Program-made: the position numbers and the translations under genes
Notes under the pieces: model-generated
Database searches by the model: none
What the model was told of the DNA's origin: nothing
What the model saw: only the letters and a program-made list of their open reading frames with translations
In this document: in pieces, positions 52,544 to 62,044 of the stretch
Numbering within the stretch: the stretch's first letter is position 1
Layout of the letters: each line of letters begins with the position of its first letter
Assembly (NCBI GenBank): GCA_964493425.1
Contig: CAZBMW010000003.1
Location: 107,372 to 171,371, forward strand
Reading direction: 5' to 3'
Source of the DNA: CAYLMG01 sp964493425
Lineage (GTDB): Bacteria; Planctomycetota; Phycisphaerae; Sedimentisphaerales; Anaerobacaceae
DNA: 64,000 nucleotides

Positions 52544-54085
52544 ATGGGTCACGAGACAATAGCAATTCTGGATTTCGGCAGCCAGTACATACAATTGATA
52601 GCAAGACGTGTTCGTGAGCAAAATGTATTTTCACTCATTTGTCCTGGTGACATATCGGCTGATGAATTGAGAAAGACGGGTGCAAAGGGGCTGATACTCT
52701 CGGGCGGGCCTGCGAGCGTCAGGGATCAAGATGCGCCGCGATGCGATGAAGCAATCTTCGAAATGGGTGTGCCGATTCTGGGTATATGCTACGGGATGCA
52801 ATTAGGCTGTCAGATACTGGGGGCGGATATTGTGGCGGCAAAGGCGAGGGAGTACGGCAGGACGAGTTTGCATATCCTCGGTAAGAAAGATTTATTTGCG
52901 AATTTTCCTGGCACGATTATGGCGTGGGCGAGTCACGGCGATCAGGTTGGGCAATTAGGCAGCGACTTCGAGAAGCTGGCTGAGAGTACGAACTGTCCAT
53001 TCGCAGCGGTCAAACACAAGAAGACGAAATTCTTCGGCGTCCAGTTTCATCCGGAGGTATCGCATACGCCGAAGGGCGCGCAGATACTGCAGAATTTTCT
53101 ATATGATGTCTGCGGCTGTAAGGGCGACTGGAAGATGAGCGATTTTGTAGCTGAGGCCACAAGGGCTATCAAAGAGCAGGTCGGCGGTGCGAAAGTGATA
53201 TGCGGTTTGAGTGGCGGCGTGGACTCATCCGTTACGGCGAGCCTGGTAAACAAGGCGGTCGGCACACAGCTTATCTGCATATTCGTGGATAACGGCTTTC
53301 TGCGCAAGAATGAGCGGGACTGGGTTGTCTCGACCTTTCGCGACCATATCGGGCTGGATTTGCATGTCGTCGATTGGTCAGAGCAGTTTCTGTCGGCGTT
53401 AAAAAACGTAACCGGGCCGCAGGAGAAGCGAAAAATAATCGGGGCGGAATTCATAAACGCCTTTAAGAGCGAGGCGATGAGGATTAAGGGAGTGAAATTT
53501 TTGGCTCAGGGGACACTTTATCCGGACGTTATCGAGTCGGGTTCAGGAAAAAGCGTCTCGGCGGCGAATATAAAACTCCACCACAATGTGGGTGGTCTGC
53601 CGGCTGAGCTCGGCTTCGAGTTGATTGAGCCGCTGCGTGACTTGTTTAAGGACGAGGTGCGAGCGGTCGGCGAGTATCTGGGGTTGCCGGAACATATAGT
53701 GTGGCGGCATCCTTTTCCGGGCCCGGGGCTTGCGGTCAGGATTTTAGGTGAGGTGACGAAGCAGCGACTTGAGATACTTCGAGCTGTGGATGAAATATTG
53801 ATTGATGAGATAAAAAGTGCCGGTCTTTACAGGAAGATTTCGCAAGCGCTTGCGGTCTTGCTGCCGATATCAACGGTAGGCGTTATGGGGGACGAGCGAA
53901 GCTATGAGAATGTGGCGGCGATTCGTGCGGTCGAGACGACTGATTTTATGACGGCTGATTTTTCACGGATTCCGCACGAGGTACTTGGCAGGATATCGAG
54001 CAGGGTAATCAATGAGGTTCGAGGCGTTAACCGCGTGGTATATGATATATCGAGTAAGCCGCCGGCAACCATAGAATGGGAGTAA
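52544..54085 (+). CDS. guaA: GMP synthase (glutamine-hydrolysing)
   Basis: GuaA aminates XMP using glutamine. The amidotransferase domain has GICYGMQLGCQ (nucleophile Cys) and FHPEVSHTP; the synthetase PP-loop is GLSGGVDSSVTASLV, and the C-terminal dimer domain ends PPATIEWE. ATG 52544 gives 513 residues starting GHETIAILDFGSQY. The frame opens at TTG 52511; a TTG at 52523 has the better-placed GAGGGA and is a possible start. Confidence 0.95.
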   Translation: MGHETIAILDFGSQYIQLIARRVREQNVFSLICPGDISADELRKTGAKGLILSGGPASVRDQDAPRCDEAIFEMGVPILGICYGMQLGCQILGADIVAAKAREYGRTSLHILGKKDLFANFPGTIMAWASHGDQVGQLGSDFEKLAESTNCPFAAVKHKKTKFFGVQFHPEVSHTPKGAQILQNFLYDVCGCKGDWKMSDFVAEATRAIKEQVGGAKVICGLSGGVDSSVTASLVNKAVGTQLICIFVDNGFLRKNERDWVVSTFRDHIGLDLHVVDWSEQFLSALKNVTGPQEKRKIIGAEFINAFKSEAMRIKGVKFLAQGTLYPDVIESGSGKSVSAANIKLHHNVGGLPAELGFELIEPLRDLFKDEVRAVGEYLGLPEHIVWRHPFPGPGLAVRILGEVTKQRLEILRAVDEILIDEIKSAGLYRKISQALAVLLPISTVGVMGDERSYENVAAIRAVETTDFMTADFSRIPHEVLGRISSRVINEVRGVNRVVYDISSKPPATIEWE

Positions 54086-54145
54086 AAATCAGCGCTCGTT
54101 GCTTGTATCTCGTAAAGTTTTAGAAAAAGATTCAGGAAGAGGATA

Positions 54146-54982
54146 ATGTGTCCGGATAAAAACTACAGCAATTGTAAAAATCACCAAATAAATTTATTGC
54201 TTAAATATTTTTTTATTTTCTGTTTTGCTTTAATATTTATCGCAGGCTGCGGTAATGAGGCCTCGCTAAATTCATCGTTCAGCGACCTCTTGGAGACAAC
54301 CTTCAGCGACCTCAGAGGCTTGCCGGAAGATATAATCGAGGATTCGAAAGATACATTCCTTCGAAGGGACAATCAGATACTGCTCGGCCTTGCCGGCGGA
54401 GCAAGCATCGCGATGAATCAGGGGGCTGATGATAATCTGGAAGGGTATTTCGAGAGGCACGAGGTTTTTCACAATGTCACCGACAGGGGTTTGAAGCTGT
54501 TCGGCGGGCCGGGTATACATTTTGCCGGTGCGGGCCTGTGGTATGTTCTGAGCGTCGATTCAGGCGATGATTTCAACCAGGGCAGGGCGTGGACAATGAT
54601 AAGGGCGCTATCTCTGACCGGCCTGACGACTGTTGGATTAAAAGCTATCAGGGATAATGAAACTCCTGCAGGGAACCAGTGGGGCTGGCCGAGCGGCCAT
54701 ACGTCGAGCTCTTTTGCGGTTGCCTCGGTTTTGGATGAGTTCTACGGGCCCGAGGTTGGTATCCCTGCCTATGCAGGTGCAAGCCTGGTGGCACTTCGGA
54801 TGATGGACCAGAAAGACCACTGGGGTAGTGACGTCGTGTTTGGTGCGACGTTAGGCTGGGTAGTAGGGCATACAGTGGCAGGCAAACATAAACAGCTTGA
54901 AATAGCTGGCTTTAAGGTCATGCCGTATTTAGTAAGCTCAAGAGGAGCGATGACCGGTGTTACGCTGGTCAAACAGTTCTGA
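54146..54982 (+). CDS. PAP2-superfamily lipoprotein
   Basis: The 278-residue protein has a basic N-terminus and a lipobox FIAGCGN near residue 35. The phosphatidic-acid-phosphatase-2 motifs are KAIRDNETP (variant of KxxxxxxRP), WPSGHTSSSF (PSGH) and RMMDQKDHWGSDVVFG (SRxxxxxHxxxD variant). The catalytic His of PSGH and the His of motif 3 are kept. It is likely attached on the periplasmic side and could dephosphorylate lipid phosphates. Confidence 0.85.
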   Translation: MCPDKNYSNCKNHQINLLLKYFFIFCFALIFIAGCGNEASLNSSFSDLLETTFSDLRGLPEDIIEDSKDTFLRRDNQILLGLAGGASIAMNQGADDNLEGYFERHEVFHNVTDRGLKLFGGPGIHFAGAGLWYVLSVDSGDDFNQGRAWTMIRALSLTGLTTVGLKAIRDNETPAGNQWGWPSGHTSSSFAVASVLDEFYGPEVGIPAYAGASLVALRMMDQKDHWGSDVVFGATLGWVVGHTVAGKHKQLEIAGFKVMPYLVSSRGAMTGVTLVKQF

Positions 54983-55012
54983 GGAGCGTCAAGCGGGCGG
55001 CAATTAAAAATT

Positions 55013-55420
55013 CTACAAACGAAGTTTGTTTGCGACAGCTCTGAATTTTCCGGCTGCTATATCAAGCTCGGCGAATTTGGTATCATCTCCAGGTGCATCT
55101 AAGAGGTATTTACGAAGACGCTCCATATCATAAGCCGCCACAAGAGCATCAAAAAGCCTTGCGAATTCTTCAGGTTTGAGGTTTTTTTCGAGCGTCTTGT
55201 GCAAATGACACATATAGCTATCCATTTCGGCGCAGCAGCCGTGCGGGAGAAATCCGGTTTTCAGTTCGTTACATCCTCGTGAGAGGCAACCGGCGATTTT
55301 TTCGCAATAATCAGCGAGCCTATCCCGCTGGTCTTTTTCAATAGCTACGAACCATTCGATATTAGAAAGCATTGTGTCGCTTACAAGCATTAACCCTTCG
55401 GCAATTACAGACTGAGGCAT
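55013..55420 (-). CDS. Cysteine-containing helical protein, unknown
   Basis: The frame reaches 55615, but ATG 55420 has GGAG upstream and gives 135 soluble residues starting PQSVIAEGLMLVSD; the longer N-terminus would overlap the divergent aminotransferase. A HGCCAEMDSYMCHLHKTL segment has clustered Cys/His that could bind a metal. The remainder is helical and charged. I do not recognise the family. Confidence 0.65.
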   Translation of the reverse strand: MPQSVIAEGLMLVSDTMLSNIEWFVAIEKDQRDRLADYCEKIAGCLSRGCNELKTGFLPHGCCAEMDSYMCHLHKTLEKNLKPEEFARLFDALVAAYDMERLRKYLLDAPGDDTKFAELDIAAGKFRAVANKLRL

Positions 55421-55601
55421 TTTGCAAGGCTCCGAACAGTAATTAAAATTAATATTTATTGCTAACCTTCTTATGCAAAAGCATTTTTGCCATACTGAAG
55501 ATATTATTGCAAGGATAAAATAGATTGAAAATTTATCAGTTCGCGGTAAACTGTCCGATTGTATTTTATGTCTCAAGAGAATAATTTTTAAGGTAGCCAA
55601 G

Positions 55602-56822
55602 ATGGCAAAATTCAAGATAGAACCATCGGAGCGTATAAAACGTTTGCCGCCTTACCTTTTCGGACGGTTAAACGCTCTTAAGCTGGCCAAGCGTCAGCAG
55701 GGCGCCGACATTATAGATTTAGGGATGGGAAATCCGAACGACCCGATACCACAGATTGTAATAGACAAACTCTGCGAGGCGGCACAGGACCCCCGCAATC
55801 ATCGCTATAGTGCCTCAAAAGGGATTAAGAATCTTCGAGCAGAGATGGCCAAAAAATATTCGAGGCTCTGGGGTGTGGAGCTCGACCCGGACAGCGAAGT
55901 ACTGGCGTGCATCGGGTCCAAGGAAGGTTTCAGCCATATGTGCCTTGCGATGTTAGGGCCTGGAGATACTGTTGTTGTTCCCGACCCGGCTTTTCCGATA
56001 CATAATTATTCGGTTGCGCTGGCAGGAGCAAATGTAATATCGGTGCCGCTGGGAAACGACCAGAAGTTTCTGGATAACGCGGCAGAGGTTATTGAGCATC
56101 TGTACCCCCGTCCGAAGATTTTGGTACTTAATTACCCGAATAATCCGACGGCAATGACGGTCGATGAAGGCTTTTTCGAGACAGTAGTTGATATGGCTAG
56201 GCGTCTTGAGATAGCGGTAGTACATGATTTTGCATACGGTGAGAGCTGCTTCGAGGGCTATAAGGCACCAAGCTTTCTCTCGGCGAAGGGGGCAAAAGAG
56301 GTTGGTGTTGAATTTACGACGATGAGCAAGGCTTATAATATGGCGGGCTTTCGAATAGGATTCGTGGCAGGTAATAAAGATATGATTGATTACCTTGCGA
56401 CGATAAAGGGCTATTACGATTACGGGATATTCCAGGCGATTCAGATAGCAGGCATAATCGCATTGAGAAGCTGCGATAACGATATAATTGCTCAAAACAA
56501 GAAATATCAATCGAGGCGAGATGTTGTTTGCGACGGCCTTGCCAGGCTTGGCTGGTCGGTTGAAAAGCCGCGAGCATCGATGTTTGTCTGGGCGAAAGTG
56601 CCGAAAGAACACTCAAAAGGCAAAGGCAGTATCGATTTTGCGATGGATTTGATGGAATACGCAGAGGTGGCGATAGCACCGGGCAGGGCATTCGGCGAAA
56701 ACGGGGAGGACTATATGCGTATAGCATTGGTAGAAAACGAGCAGCGGCTTCGTCAGGCGATTCGTAATATCAGCAGGTATATACAGCAAAAGCCGATTAG
56801 AAAGGCTATGAAAAAACCGTAG
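55602..56822 (+). CDS. AlaC-type class I/II aminotransferase
   Basis: The 406-residue PLP enzyme has the family start RIKRLPPYLFGRLNALKLAK, the substrate-facing DLGMGNPNDPIP, LNYPNNPTAMTVDEGFFETV and the PLP lysine in TMSKAYNMAGFRIGF. AlaC-like enzymes make alanine from pyruvate and glutamate and are close to LL-diaminopimelate aminotransferases. The exact substrate is uncertain. It is divergent from the gene at 55013. Confidence 0.9.
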   Translation: MAKFKIEPSERIKRLPPYLFGRLNALKLAKRQQGADIIDLGMGNPNDPIPQIVIDKLCEAAQDPRNHRYSASKGIKNLRAEMAKKYSRLWGVELDPDSEVLACIGSKEGFSHMCLAMLGPGDTVVVPDPAFPIHNYSVALAGANVISVPLGNDQKFLDNAAEVIEHLYPRPKILVLNYPNNPTAMTVDEGFFETVVDMARRLEIAVVHDFAYGESCFEGYKAPSFLSAKGAKEVGVEFTTMSKAYNMAGFRIGFVAGNKDMIDYLATIKGYYDYGIFQAIQIAGIIALRSCDNDIIAQNKKYQSRRDVVCDGLARLGWSVEKPRASMFVWAKVPKEHSKGKGSIDFAMDLMEYAEVAIAPGRAFGENGEDYMRIALVENEQRLRQAIRNISRYIQQKPIRKAMKKP

Positions 56823-57051
56823 CAAAAGCGATTGTTCGGCTCAGGCTCGTCGGAAGTATAACTCGAATCGGGAAAACGGTCTTTAGGATATTCTGTTCGC
56901 AGGCTAAAAATATCATATCAAACGAGGCAGGGAACAAATTTTTTTATTTTTGGTTTCCAATAAAGTCTTCAATTTCTTTTCGCAAAGCCGCATTCCGGTC
57001 ATTCAAGGCCGGGACGGATAAACGTATGAGAAAAAATTTTTTAAAAAAGGC

Positions 57052-57080
57052 TTGACTTGCGGACAATAATCTGATTAAAT
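57052..57080 (+). promoter_or_regulatory. Candidate promoter far upstream of the PEP-CTERM gene
   Basis: TTGACT at 57052-57057 and TTAAAT at 57075-57080 with a 17-base spacer. Confidence 0.5.
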
Positions 57081-57377
57081 ACACATACCAGTTTGGGGGT
57101 GATGAGAAGACTCTATAACAGGAAGTATTATTTTATTTGCTCCATTTGATTGTTCTTCTGTGCAGATTGATTTTGGGTGAGACTTTGCACAGATAAAGAT
57201 GGCTTTAGAGTTATGGAGTGGGGGTGAGGAGCGTTGGCGAGAAGACTCAAACTAAGCAAGACGGGAGATGTGCGCGCTTCGATAGACATGATGTGTAATG
57301 ACAGACGGTATATTTAAATAATTGCTTAAGGAGGATTCGCAGCAGAGCTGTAACGATGAATATAAAAGGATTAACAG

Positions 57378-57468
57378 TTTCTTTCTTCTCCTTCTTCGCT
57401 GGGTTTATGGTTTATGCGGAAAATAATTACAGCAAACCCGGCGTGTAAATCGACACGGTAGAACCGTG
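57378..57468 (-). repeat. Composite repeat unit 7, inverted
   Basis: On the minus strand, hairpin 1 is CACGGT-TCT-ACCGTG (57468-57454). A 10-base linker follows, then hairpin 2 CGCCGGGTTTG (57443-57433) with TAAACCCAGCG (57407-57397), and the purine tract GAAGAAGGAGAAGAAAG runs to about 57378. The order and linker length are the same as in the 44-45 kb units. Confidence 0.75.
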
Positions 57469-57538
57469 ATGAAAATAAACATGAGGAGATACAAAAAAAT
57501 TAATGTGGAGACAAAATTAAAGGGATAAGGGTGATAAT

Positions 57539-58150
57539 ATGAAAAAAAGATATCTATGGTTACCTCTGGTGCTTTTTATCGCGTTTTCTGCACAGAGTGC
57601 CGATGCGGTTCTGATGCATTTTGAAGATTTGACTTTAGGCGCCTCTTATGGTGAACCTAACAGCTTTTTTGCATCTGGAATAGAGATTCAGGTCGGGGAG
57701 TTTTACCTGTATGGCGGCGGGACAACAAGCGGTGAAGTTTCTGTTGGAAACGGAGGTCTTGCAGGCTGGTTCGGTAACGAGCTTGAGATAAATAATGTCA
57801 ATCTTCATTTTCTTTTAAGCGACAGTGGCTGTACATCCTGCGGCGTAACTCTTATGTTCGGTTATTACGGCGGTGATGTCGACCTGGGAGTCAACGGCGA
57901 GAGTAAAGAATATCAAAGCATTTTTGATATCCCAACCGGAGAGAACATCGGCGGTGCCAGCATAAAAGTTGTAGGTGATGACACTTTAGGTGCTATGATG
58001 ATTATCAACGGCACAATTGATATGTTTTCAATCGGTGGTCAGGAGCTTGCTATTGATTCAGTGCTTGTGTGCGAGGTGCCGGAACCGACAACAATTGCAT
58101 TGCTTGGCCTGGGTGGATTTAGTCTGCTGATGAAAAGAAAAAAGGGCTGA
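57539..58150 (+). CDS. PEP-CTERM sorting-domain protein
   Basis: The 203-residue secreted protein has a signal peptide (YLWLPLVLFIAFSAQSADA) and the C-terminal sorting signal VPEPTTIALLGLGGFSLLMK then RKKG: Pro-Glu-Pro, a membrane helix and a basic end. It is to be anchored or processed by an exosortase, which is not in the window. The beta-rich middle has one Cys pair (GCTSCG). Exosortase substrates in planctomycetes are surface or exopolysaccharide-associated proteins. Confidence 0.9.
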   Translation: MKKRYLWLPLVLFIAFSAQSADAVLMHFEDLTLGASYGEPNSFFASGIEIQVGEFYLYGGGTTSGEVSVGNGGLAGWFGNELEINNVNLHFLLSDSGCTSCGVTLMFGYYGGDVDLGVNGESKEYQSIFDIPTGENIGGASIKVVGDDTLGAMMIINGTIDMFSIGGQELAIDSVLVCEVPEPTTIALLGLGGFSLLMKRKKG

Positions 58151-58275
58151 TAAATAAACGCTGATATAAGCCGACGGCGAGGCGTGCGAAAGGATTCGTT
58201 TTGAATTAAATTCTGTTTGAATAGCAGAATTTAACCAGGGTAAAAAAGAATTATTCCCCCCTATGAGCGAAGCAG

Positions 58276-58307
58276 AAAAGCCGCGGAGAGTATTCTCTGC
58301 GGCTTTT
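58276..58307. terminator. Terminator between the PEP-CTERM gene and nagB
   Basis: AAAAGCCGCGGAGA (58276-58289) pairs with TCTCTGCGGCTTTT (58294-58307) over 14 bp with one G-T pair. It is usable on both strands and lies 50 bases after the nagB stop. Confidence 0.85.
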
Positions 58308-58357
58308 CGTATATTCATCGCCCGGTTCACTTTCAGCGGTCAAGACAATTATTCAGC

Positions 58358-59170
58358 TTATTTTAGCAGTGTTGCAGGGTCGAGATTTTTCGACTCTATA
58401 TCCTTGAAATACTTGACAGTGCCGAGCTTCAATTCGATTGTAGCCTCATCGTCACAGACAATAATCCCCTTCGGGTGAATTTGCAGTGCGCTGACTGTGC
58501 ACATATGATTTACGCCGCACTCGATAGCCTGCTGCAGTGCGCGTGCTTTTTTATGGCCATTCACGATAATCATCACTTCATCAGCGTTGAGGACGGTTTT
58601 TATGCCGACGGTTAAGGCGGTCTTCGGCACCTTGTTAATGTCACCATCGAAGAATCTTGAATTGGCAATAATGGTGTCATAGGTTAAAGTTTTTATTCTT
58701 GTTCTTGATGATAAAGAAGAACCAGGCTCATTGAAAGCGATATGGCCGTCAGGGCCTATACCGCCTATAAAGAGCTGAACGCCGCCGATGTGTTTAATTT
58801 TTTCTTCATACCTTACACATTCAGCTTCAAGGTCGGGTGCATTTCCGTTAAGAATATTGACGTTTTCCTTGACGATGTCGATATGATTGAAAAAGTTATT
58901 CCACATAAAAGAGTGATAGCTTTCAGGGTGGTCTTCGGGCAGATTTACGTACTCATCCATATTAAAGGTAATGACATTTTTGAAAGAGATTTTACCAGCC
59001 TTGTGTAATTTGATAAGTTCTTCATACATACCAAGGGGGGAAGAGCCAGTCGGCAATCCAAGGACAAACGGTTTTGACTCGGGGGCGCTGGATTCAATCA
59101 TTTTTTTAGCCACATAATTAGCGGCCCACTTTGAGATAAGTTCATAGTTCGGTTCAATTATTACTCTCAT
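58358..59170 (-). CDS. nagB: Glucosamine-6-phosphate deaminase
   Basis: NagB converts glucosamine-6-P to fructose-6-P and ammonia. ATG 59170 with GGAG upstream gives 270 residues; the frame opens at 59185. The conserved blocks are FVLGLPTGSSPLGMYEELIK, NMDEYVNLP (catalytic Asp), GGIGPDGHIAFNEPGSSL and the allosteric/lid region. It shares strand and direction with the DUF4954 gene 62 bases upstream. Confidence 0.96.
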   Translation of the reverse strand: MRVIIEPNYELISKWAANYVAKKMIESSAPESKPFVLGLPTGSSPLGMYEELIKLHKAGKISFKNVITFNMDEYVNLPEDHPESYHSFMWNNFFNHIDIVKENVNILNGNAPDLEAECVRYEEKIKHIGGVQLFIGGIGPDGHIAFNEPGSSLSSRTRIKTLTYDTIIANSRFFDGDINKVPKTALTVGIKTVLNADEVMIIVNGHKKARALQQAIECGVNHMCTVSALQIHPKGIIVCDDEATIELKLGTVKYFKDIESKNLDPATLLK

Positions 59171-59232
59171 AAAATTCTCCTGCAATTACATTGTTAAAAT
59201 TCGGTTGGCAAAAATTTTAAGTAATCTCCGCT

Positions 59233-61224
59233 TTATCCGCATTTTCCAAGCCGGCTGATAAGCTCATTACCGAGTTCTTTTTTATTTTTGATATGCTGCT
59301 CGATTTCTTTGACAAAGCTGTTTTCTTCAAAGACACCTCTGACAGCGGCAAAGTCGAGCTGTTTTGTCTGTTCATCGCCGTCAAGGCCGAAGCCGGTCTG
59401 TGCCGTAGCAGAGAATTCCTTTCGGGCGTCGGCATAAAGCTTATGGTCGAGATTGACGACGGCGTCTTTCCATCTGTTTACCATCTCGATAATGTCTTCT
59501 GCAGTTATATTATCTATATTTTTTCCGAGCTGCTGCTGCAGAATCGAAGCAGCCCACGACCACTCATAAACAGGATACTGCTCATATATCGAGCGAAAGG
59601 CATCGTTTAACTTCTCGGGCGCATCAATGGTTCCTGTCTCAATATCATCAATAAGCTTATCAACACACTGCTGCGGAGCAAAAAGGCCGGCTAAATCGAC
59701 CCATTTGCCGGTACCAATGTCGGTTTGAACCCTGAGTGCTTCTCGTAGTTGCGTCACGTTTTTGAAATTTTTTCCCTCGAGGCGTTTAATCAGACAATTG
59801 CCGAGAAACTTGTTAATGCCAATCTGGTAAAACTCGATACCCTTGTCGAGAGAGGCGTTTTTAATCTTCACGCTGTGATACGTAAAATATTCAGAAGTTG
59901 AACCGGAAGTCGCTTTCAGATTTTTGAGCAGCCCTAATCCGTTGAGCATCTTCTGAATTGTGTATGGGCTGAGGAGCTTAAAGTTTATGTAGTCAAGCTT
60001 ATCAGGGTCTTTTCTTTTATCGCGTTTTGGCCACTTTCTGGCATCGCGCACTGTTCCGACACTTCGCAGGTTAACTCCGGGAACAAGAATACTTTCATCT
60101 TCGTGCTCAATAAGGTACGAAAAAGGCAGGTCGGAGGTGTCGGAATTTCTATAATGCCTTCCCATAACGACGGTGAAGGCGCCGATTTTCATCGGCCAGA
60201 GGACGTACGAATCGCTGGTGGTTTTGGAACCCCTCTCGACAACGCCCTGATGAACGGGTCCTAATTTGTACATATGGTTGCTCTGATTCGAGCCGCTTCC
60301 TGCATTTAAGAATGAGAACAGCCCTGCAATCAAAAGAGTTGATTTGTGATGTGTTACGGTATAAGGGCCGGCAAAGATTGCACAGGCCTCTCCGTGAAAG
60401 CCGGCACAATTAGCAAAAAAGACCGAGTTTTCCGCAGAATACTGTTTCGACAGTACCGTTCCCTGCCCCACAAAACACTCACAAATTATAGTCCCATCGG
60501 ATACCTTTGAGCCGCTGCAGCAGATAAAGTTTTCGGCGTAGACGCCGGGGCCGATATATACGGGGTGATCGGGACTGCTGTTGATTGAACCGTTTTCCAG
60601 CCTGGTTGCTCCTTCAATGACCGCTGACGGGCCGACTTTCACGTCTTTTATAATTCGCGAGTTGATGATTTTCGCATTTCTGGCAACAAGGCCAACCGAA
60701 GAAGTAACCGAAGCAGTATAGTCGGCAATCATCTTTTTGAGCTTTTCGATTACTTTTGGCCTGTGCCTGTAAAATGCTATTATATACGCCGTGTGTGCTG
60801 AAAGACGGTCGTAAATGGGCGTTTCTCTTCCCCCTGTCTCGTCAAGCAGCGAGACCTTCGTACCGTTCCCGAACGCGCTTTCGCCTTCTACAGCCAGCAG
60901 GTCGATATTCTCGATAAGAACATCATCTTCGATAATATAGTTCGCGATGTAGTTTTTGACGTGGTTAATGTACACATTATTGCCTATGCGGCAGTTATGG
61001 ATAGCAGCATTACTGATTCCGGCTGGTTTTTTGATGCCGCCGAAAAAAGCGACCTCTTTATTGAAAGAGCCCAGTTGGACATCTCCTGAAAAGTGCGTTA
61101 TTTTTATTCGAGAAGGCTCGAAATCTTCTGCTACGCTGACTTTAGACCAATCAGAGCAACTGCATCCCTGACTCAGCAGCTTCTCAACTTCCTCGGAAGA
61201 TAATGGGCGGAATTTTTCTGCCAT
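59233..61224 (-). CDS. DUF4954 left-handed beta-helix protein
   Basis: The 663-residue protein begins with a short N-terminal helix, then hexapeptide-type turns (ISNAAIHNCRIGNNVYINHV, NYIIEDDVLIENIDLLAVEG, VGPSAVIEGATRLENGSI). It carries the family blocks GFHGEACAIFAGPYTVTHHK and GAFTVVMGRHYRNSDTSDLP. DUF4954 is known from Bacteroidetes, spirochaetes and planctomycetes and resembles sugar-nucleotide acyl/nucleotidyl-transferase folds. Its reaction is not established. The nagB neighbour suggests amino-sugar metabolism. Confidence 0.88.
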   Translation of the reverse strand: MAEKFRPLSSEEVEKLLSQGCSCSDWSKVSVAEDFEPSRIKITHFSGDVQLGSFNKEVAFFGGIKKPAGISNAAIHNCRIGNNVYINHVKNYIANYIIEDDVLIENIDLLAVEGESAFGNGTKVSLLDETGGRETPIYDRLSAHTAYIIAFYRHRPKVIEKLKKMIADYTASVTSSVGLVARNAKIINSRIIKDVKVGPSAVIEGATRLENGSINSSPDHPVYIGPGVYAENFICCSGSKVSDGTIICECFVGQGTVLSKQYSAENSVFFANCAGFHGEACAIFAGPYTVTHHKSTLLIAGLFSFLNAGSGSNQSNHMYKLGPVHQGVVERGSKTTSDSYVLWPMKIGAFTVVMGRHYRNSDTSDLPFSYLIEHEDESILVPGVNLRSVGTVRDARKWPKRDKRKDPDKLDYINFKLLSPYTIQKMLNGLGLLKNLKATSGSTSEYFTYHSVKIKNASLDKGIEFYQIGINKFLGNCLIKRLEGKNFKNVTQLREALRVQTDIGTGKWVDLAGLFAPQQCVDKLIDDIETGTIDAPEKLNDAFRSIYEQYPVYEWSWAASILQQQLGKNIDNITAEDIIEMVNRWKDAVVNLDHKLYADARKEFSATAQTGFGLDGDEQTKQLDFAAVRGVFEENSFVKEIEQHIKNKKELGNELISRLGKCG

Positions 61225-61506
61225 GTTCTTTCTCCTTATATTCAGCTTTCGCCAGGCTTTACCAAAAACTCGCCTTCTTCTAGCATAACCTGTAACAGAG
61301 CGATTAGCAAACAGGTTTTAATCCGGTGAATATACCAAATTTGGATGGGAATGTACAAGTGTCCAAATACAATTATCAGAATATCTAATGATGCGTACGT
61401 GTAATACTGAAGACAAATTATAATTACAGGATAAAGCAGTGTGGCTTAGACTCCAGTGTTTATTTGACTCAGGCTTTTTACGAACGCTTTTTCTGCTAAA
61501 ATCTTT

Positions 61507-61707
61507 TTAGGCGGCGGGTTCGGGATTATAACTTCTGTCAATCACTTTCCGGATGTCCTGCGTTTCTGCTTCTGTTTCATAAAAAAAATCAGCGGCTTTA
61601 AGGCGTTTTTCAGCGAATTTTCTGACGGATTCAAAGTAAAAATCGCCCTTCAGGGAGTACCTTACAATAACTCTGCTGGGCTTTTCGGCGACCACCTCGT
61701 CGGACAA
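61507..61707 (-). CDS. Short protein or gene fragment, unknown
   Basis: The frame from TTG 61707 gives 66 residues (EKPSRVIVRYSLKGDFYFES...RKVIDRSYNPEPAA), without a good ribosome site. The same frame is open a further 90 bases upstream with protein-like composition (LRLLFVLTRLAPTFFE), lacking ATG. It could be a real gene with an unusual start or the 3' end of a decayed one. Confidence 0.3.
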   Translation of the reverse strand: MSDEVVAEKPSRVIVRYSLKGDFYFESVRKFAEKRLKAADFFYETEAETQDIRKVIDRSYNPEPAA

Positions 61708-62044
61708 ATCGAGCAGATGACCGGAACCACCCGACTCGAAAAAAGTCGGAGCGAGCCGCGTGAGAACGAACAGTAAACGTAGCTGCGGCGATTCCGTTTA
61801 CAACGTCAAGCTTAGAGAGAGCTTTGCTCTTCTGAAAATCTAACAGTTAATTTGTAACATAAAAATTTATACGGTCAAAGTTTTTAATGACTTTAAGTCC
61901 CTTAAAGTCTTTAAGCTCAGCGATAATTAGATAAAAGAAAAAATTCCCGGAAAAAAATGAAGCGATTTGTTGGAAAGCGCCGATGTTTAACATATAGTTG
62001 AGTTTTCCTGAGAGTCACTGTCAAACTCCAGGAATTTTTCATGG
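61708..62044. other. Spacer with small palindromes
   Basis: No gene. GACTTTAAG-TCC-CTTAAAGTC at 61889-61909 is a perfect 9-bp hairpin with direct CTTTAAG repeats beside it. The leader hairpin of the next gene is at 62005-62039. Confidence 0.5.
62005..62039 (+). promoter_or_regulatory. Leader hairpin covering the ribosome site of the 62045 gene
   Basis: TTCCTG (62005-62010) pairs with CAGGAA (62029-62034) and GAGT (62012-62015) with ACTC (62025-62028), and T's follow. The AGGA of the right arm is the only Shine-Dalgarno candidate for the next gene. It could therefore terminate or hide translation. Confidence 0.45.

Larger units (their letters stand above)
56823..57538. other. Long gene-free leader of the PEP-CTERM gene
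   Basis: A 716-bp stretch without genes. It holds a promoter at 57052-57080, two GGGGGTGA...GAAGACTC modules (57095-57114 and 57220-57248), an 8-bp inverted repeat TCTGTGCA...TGCACAGA (57157-57193), and an inverted composite repeat (57378-57468). If transcription starts after the promoter, the 5' leader would be about 450 bases. Confidence 0.6.
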
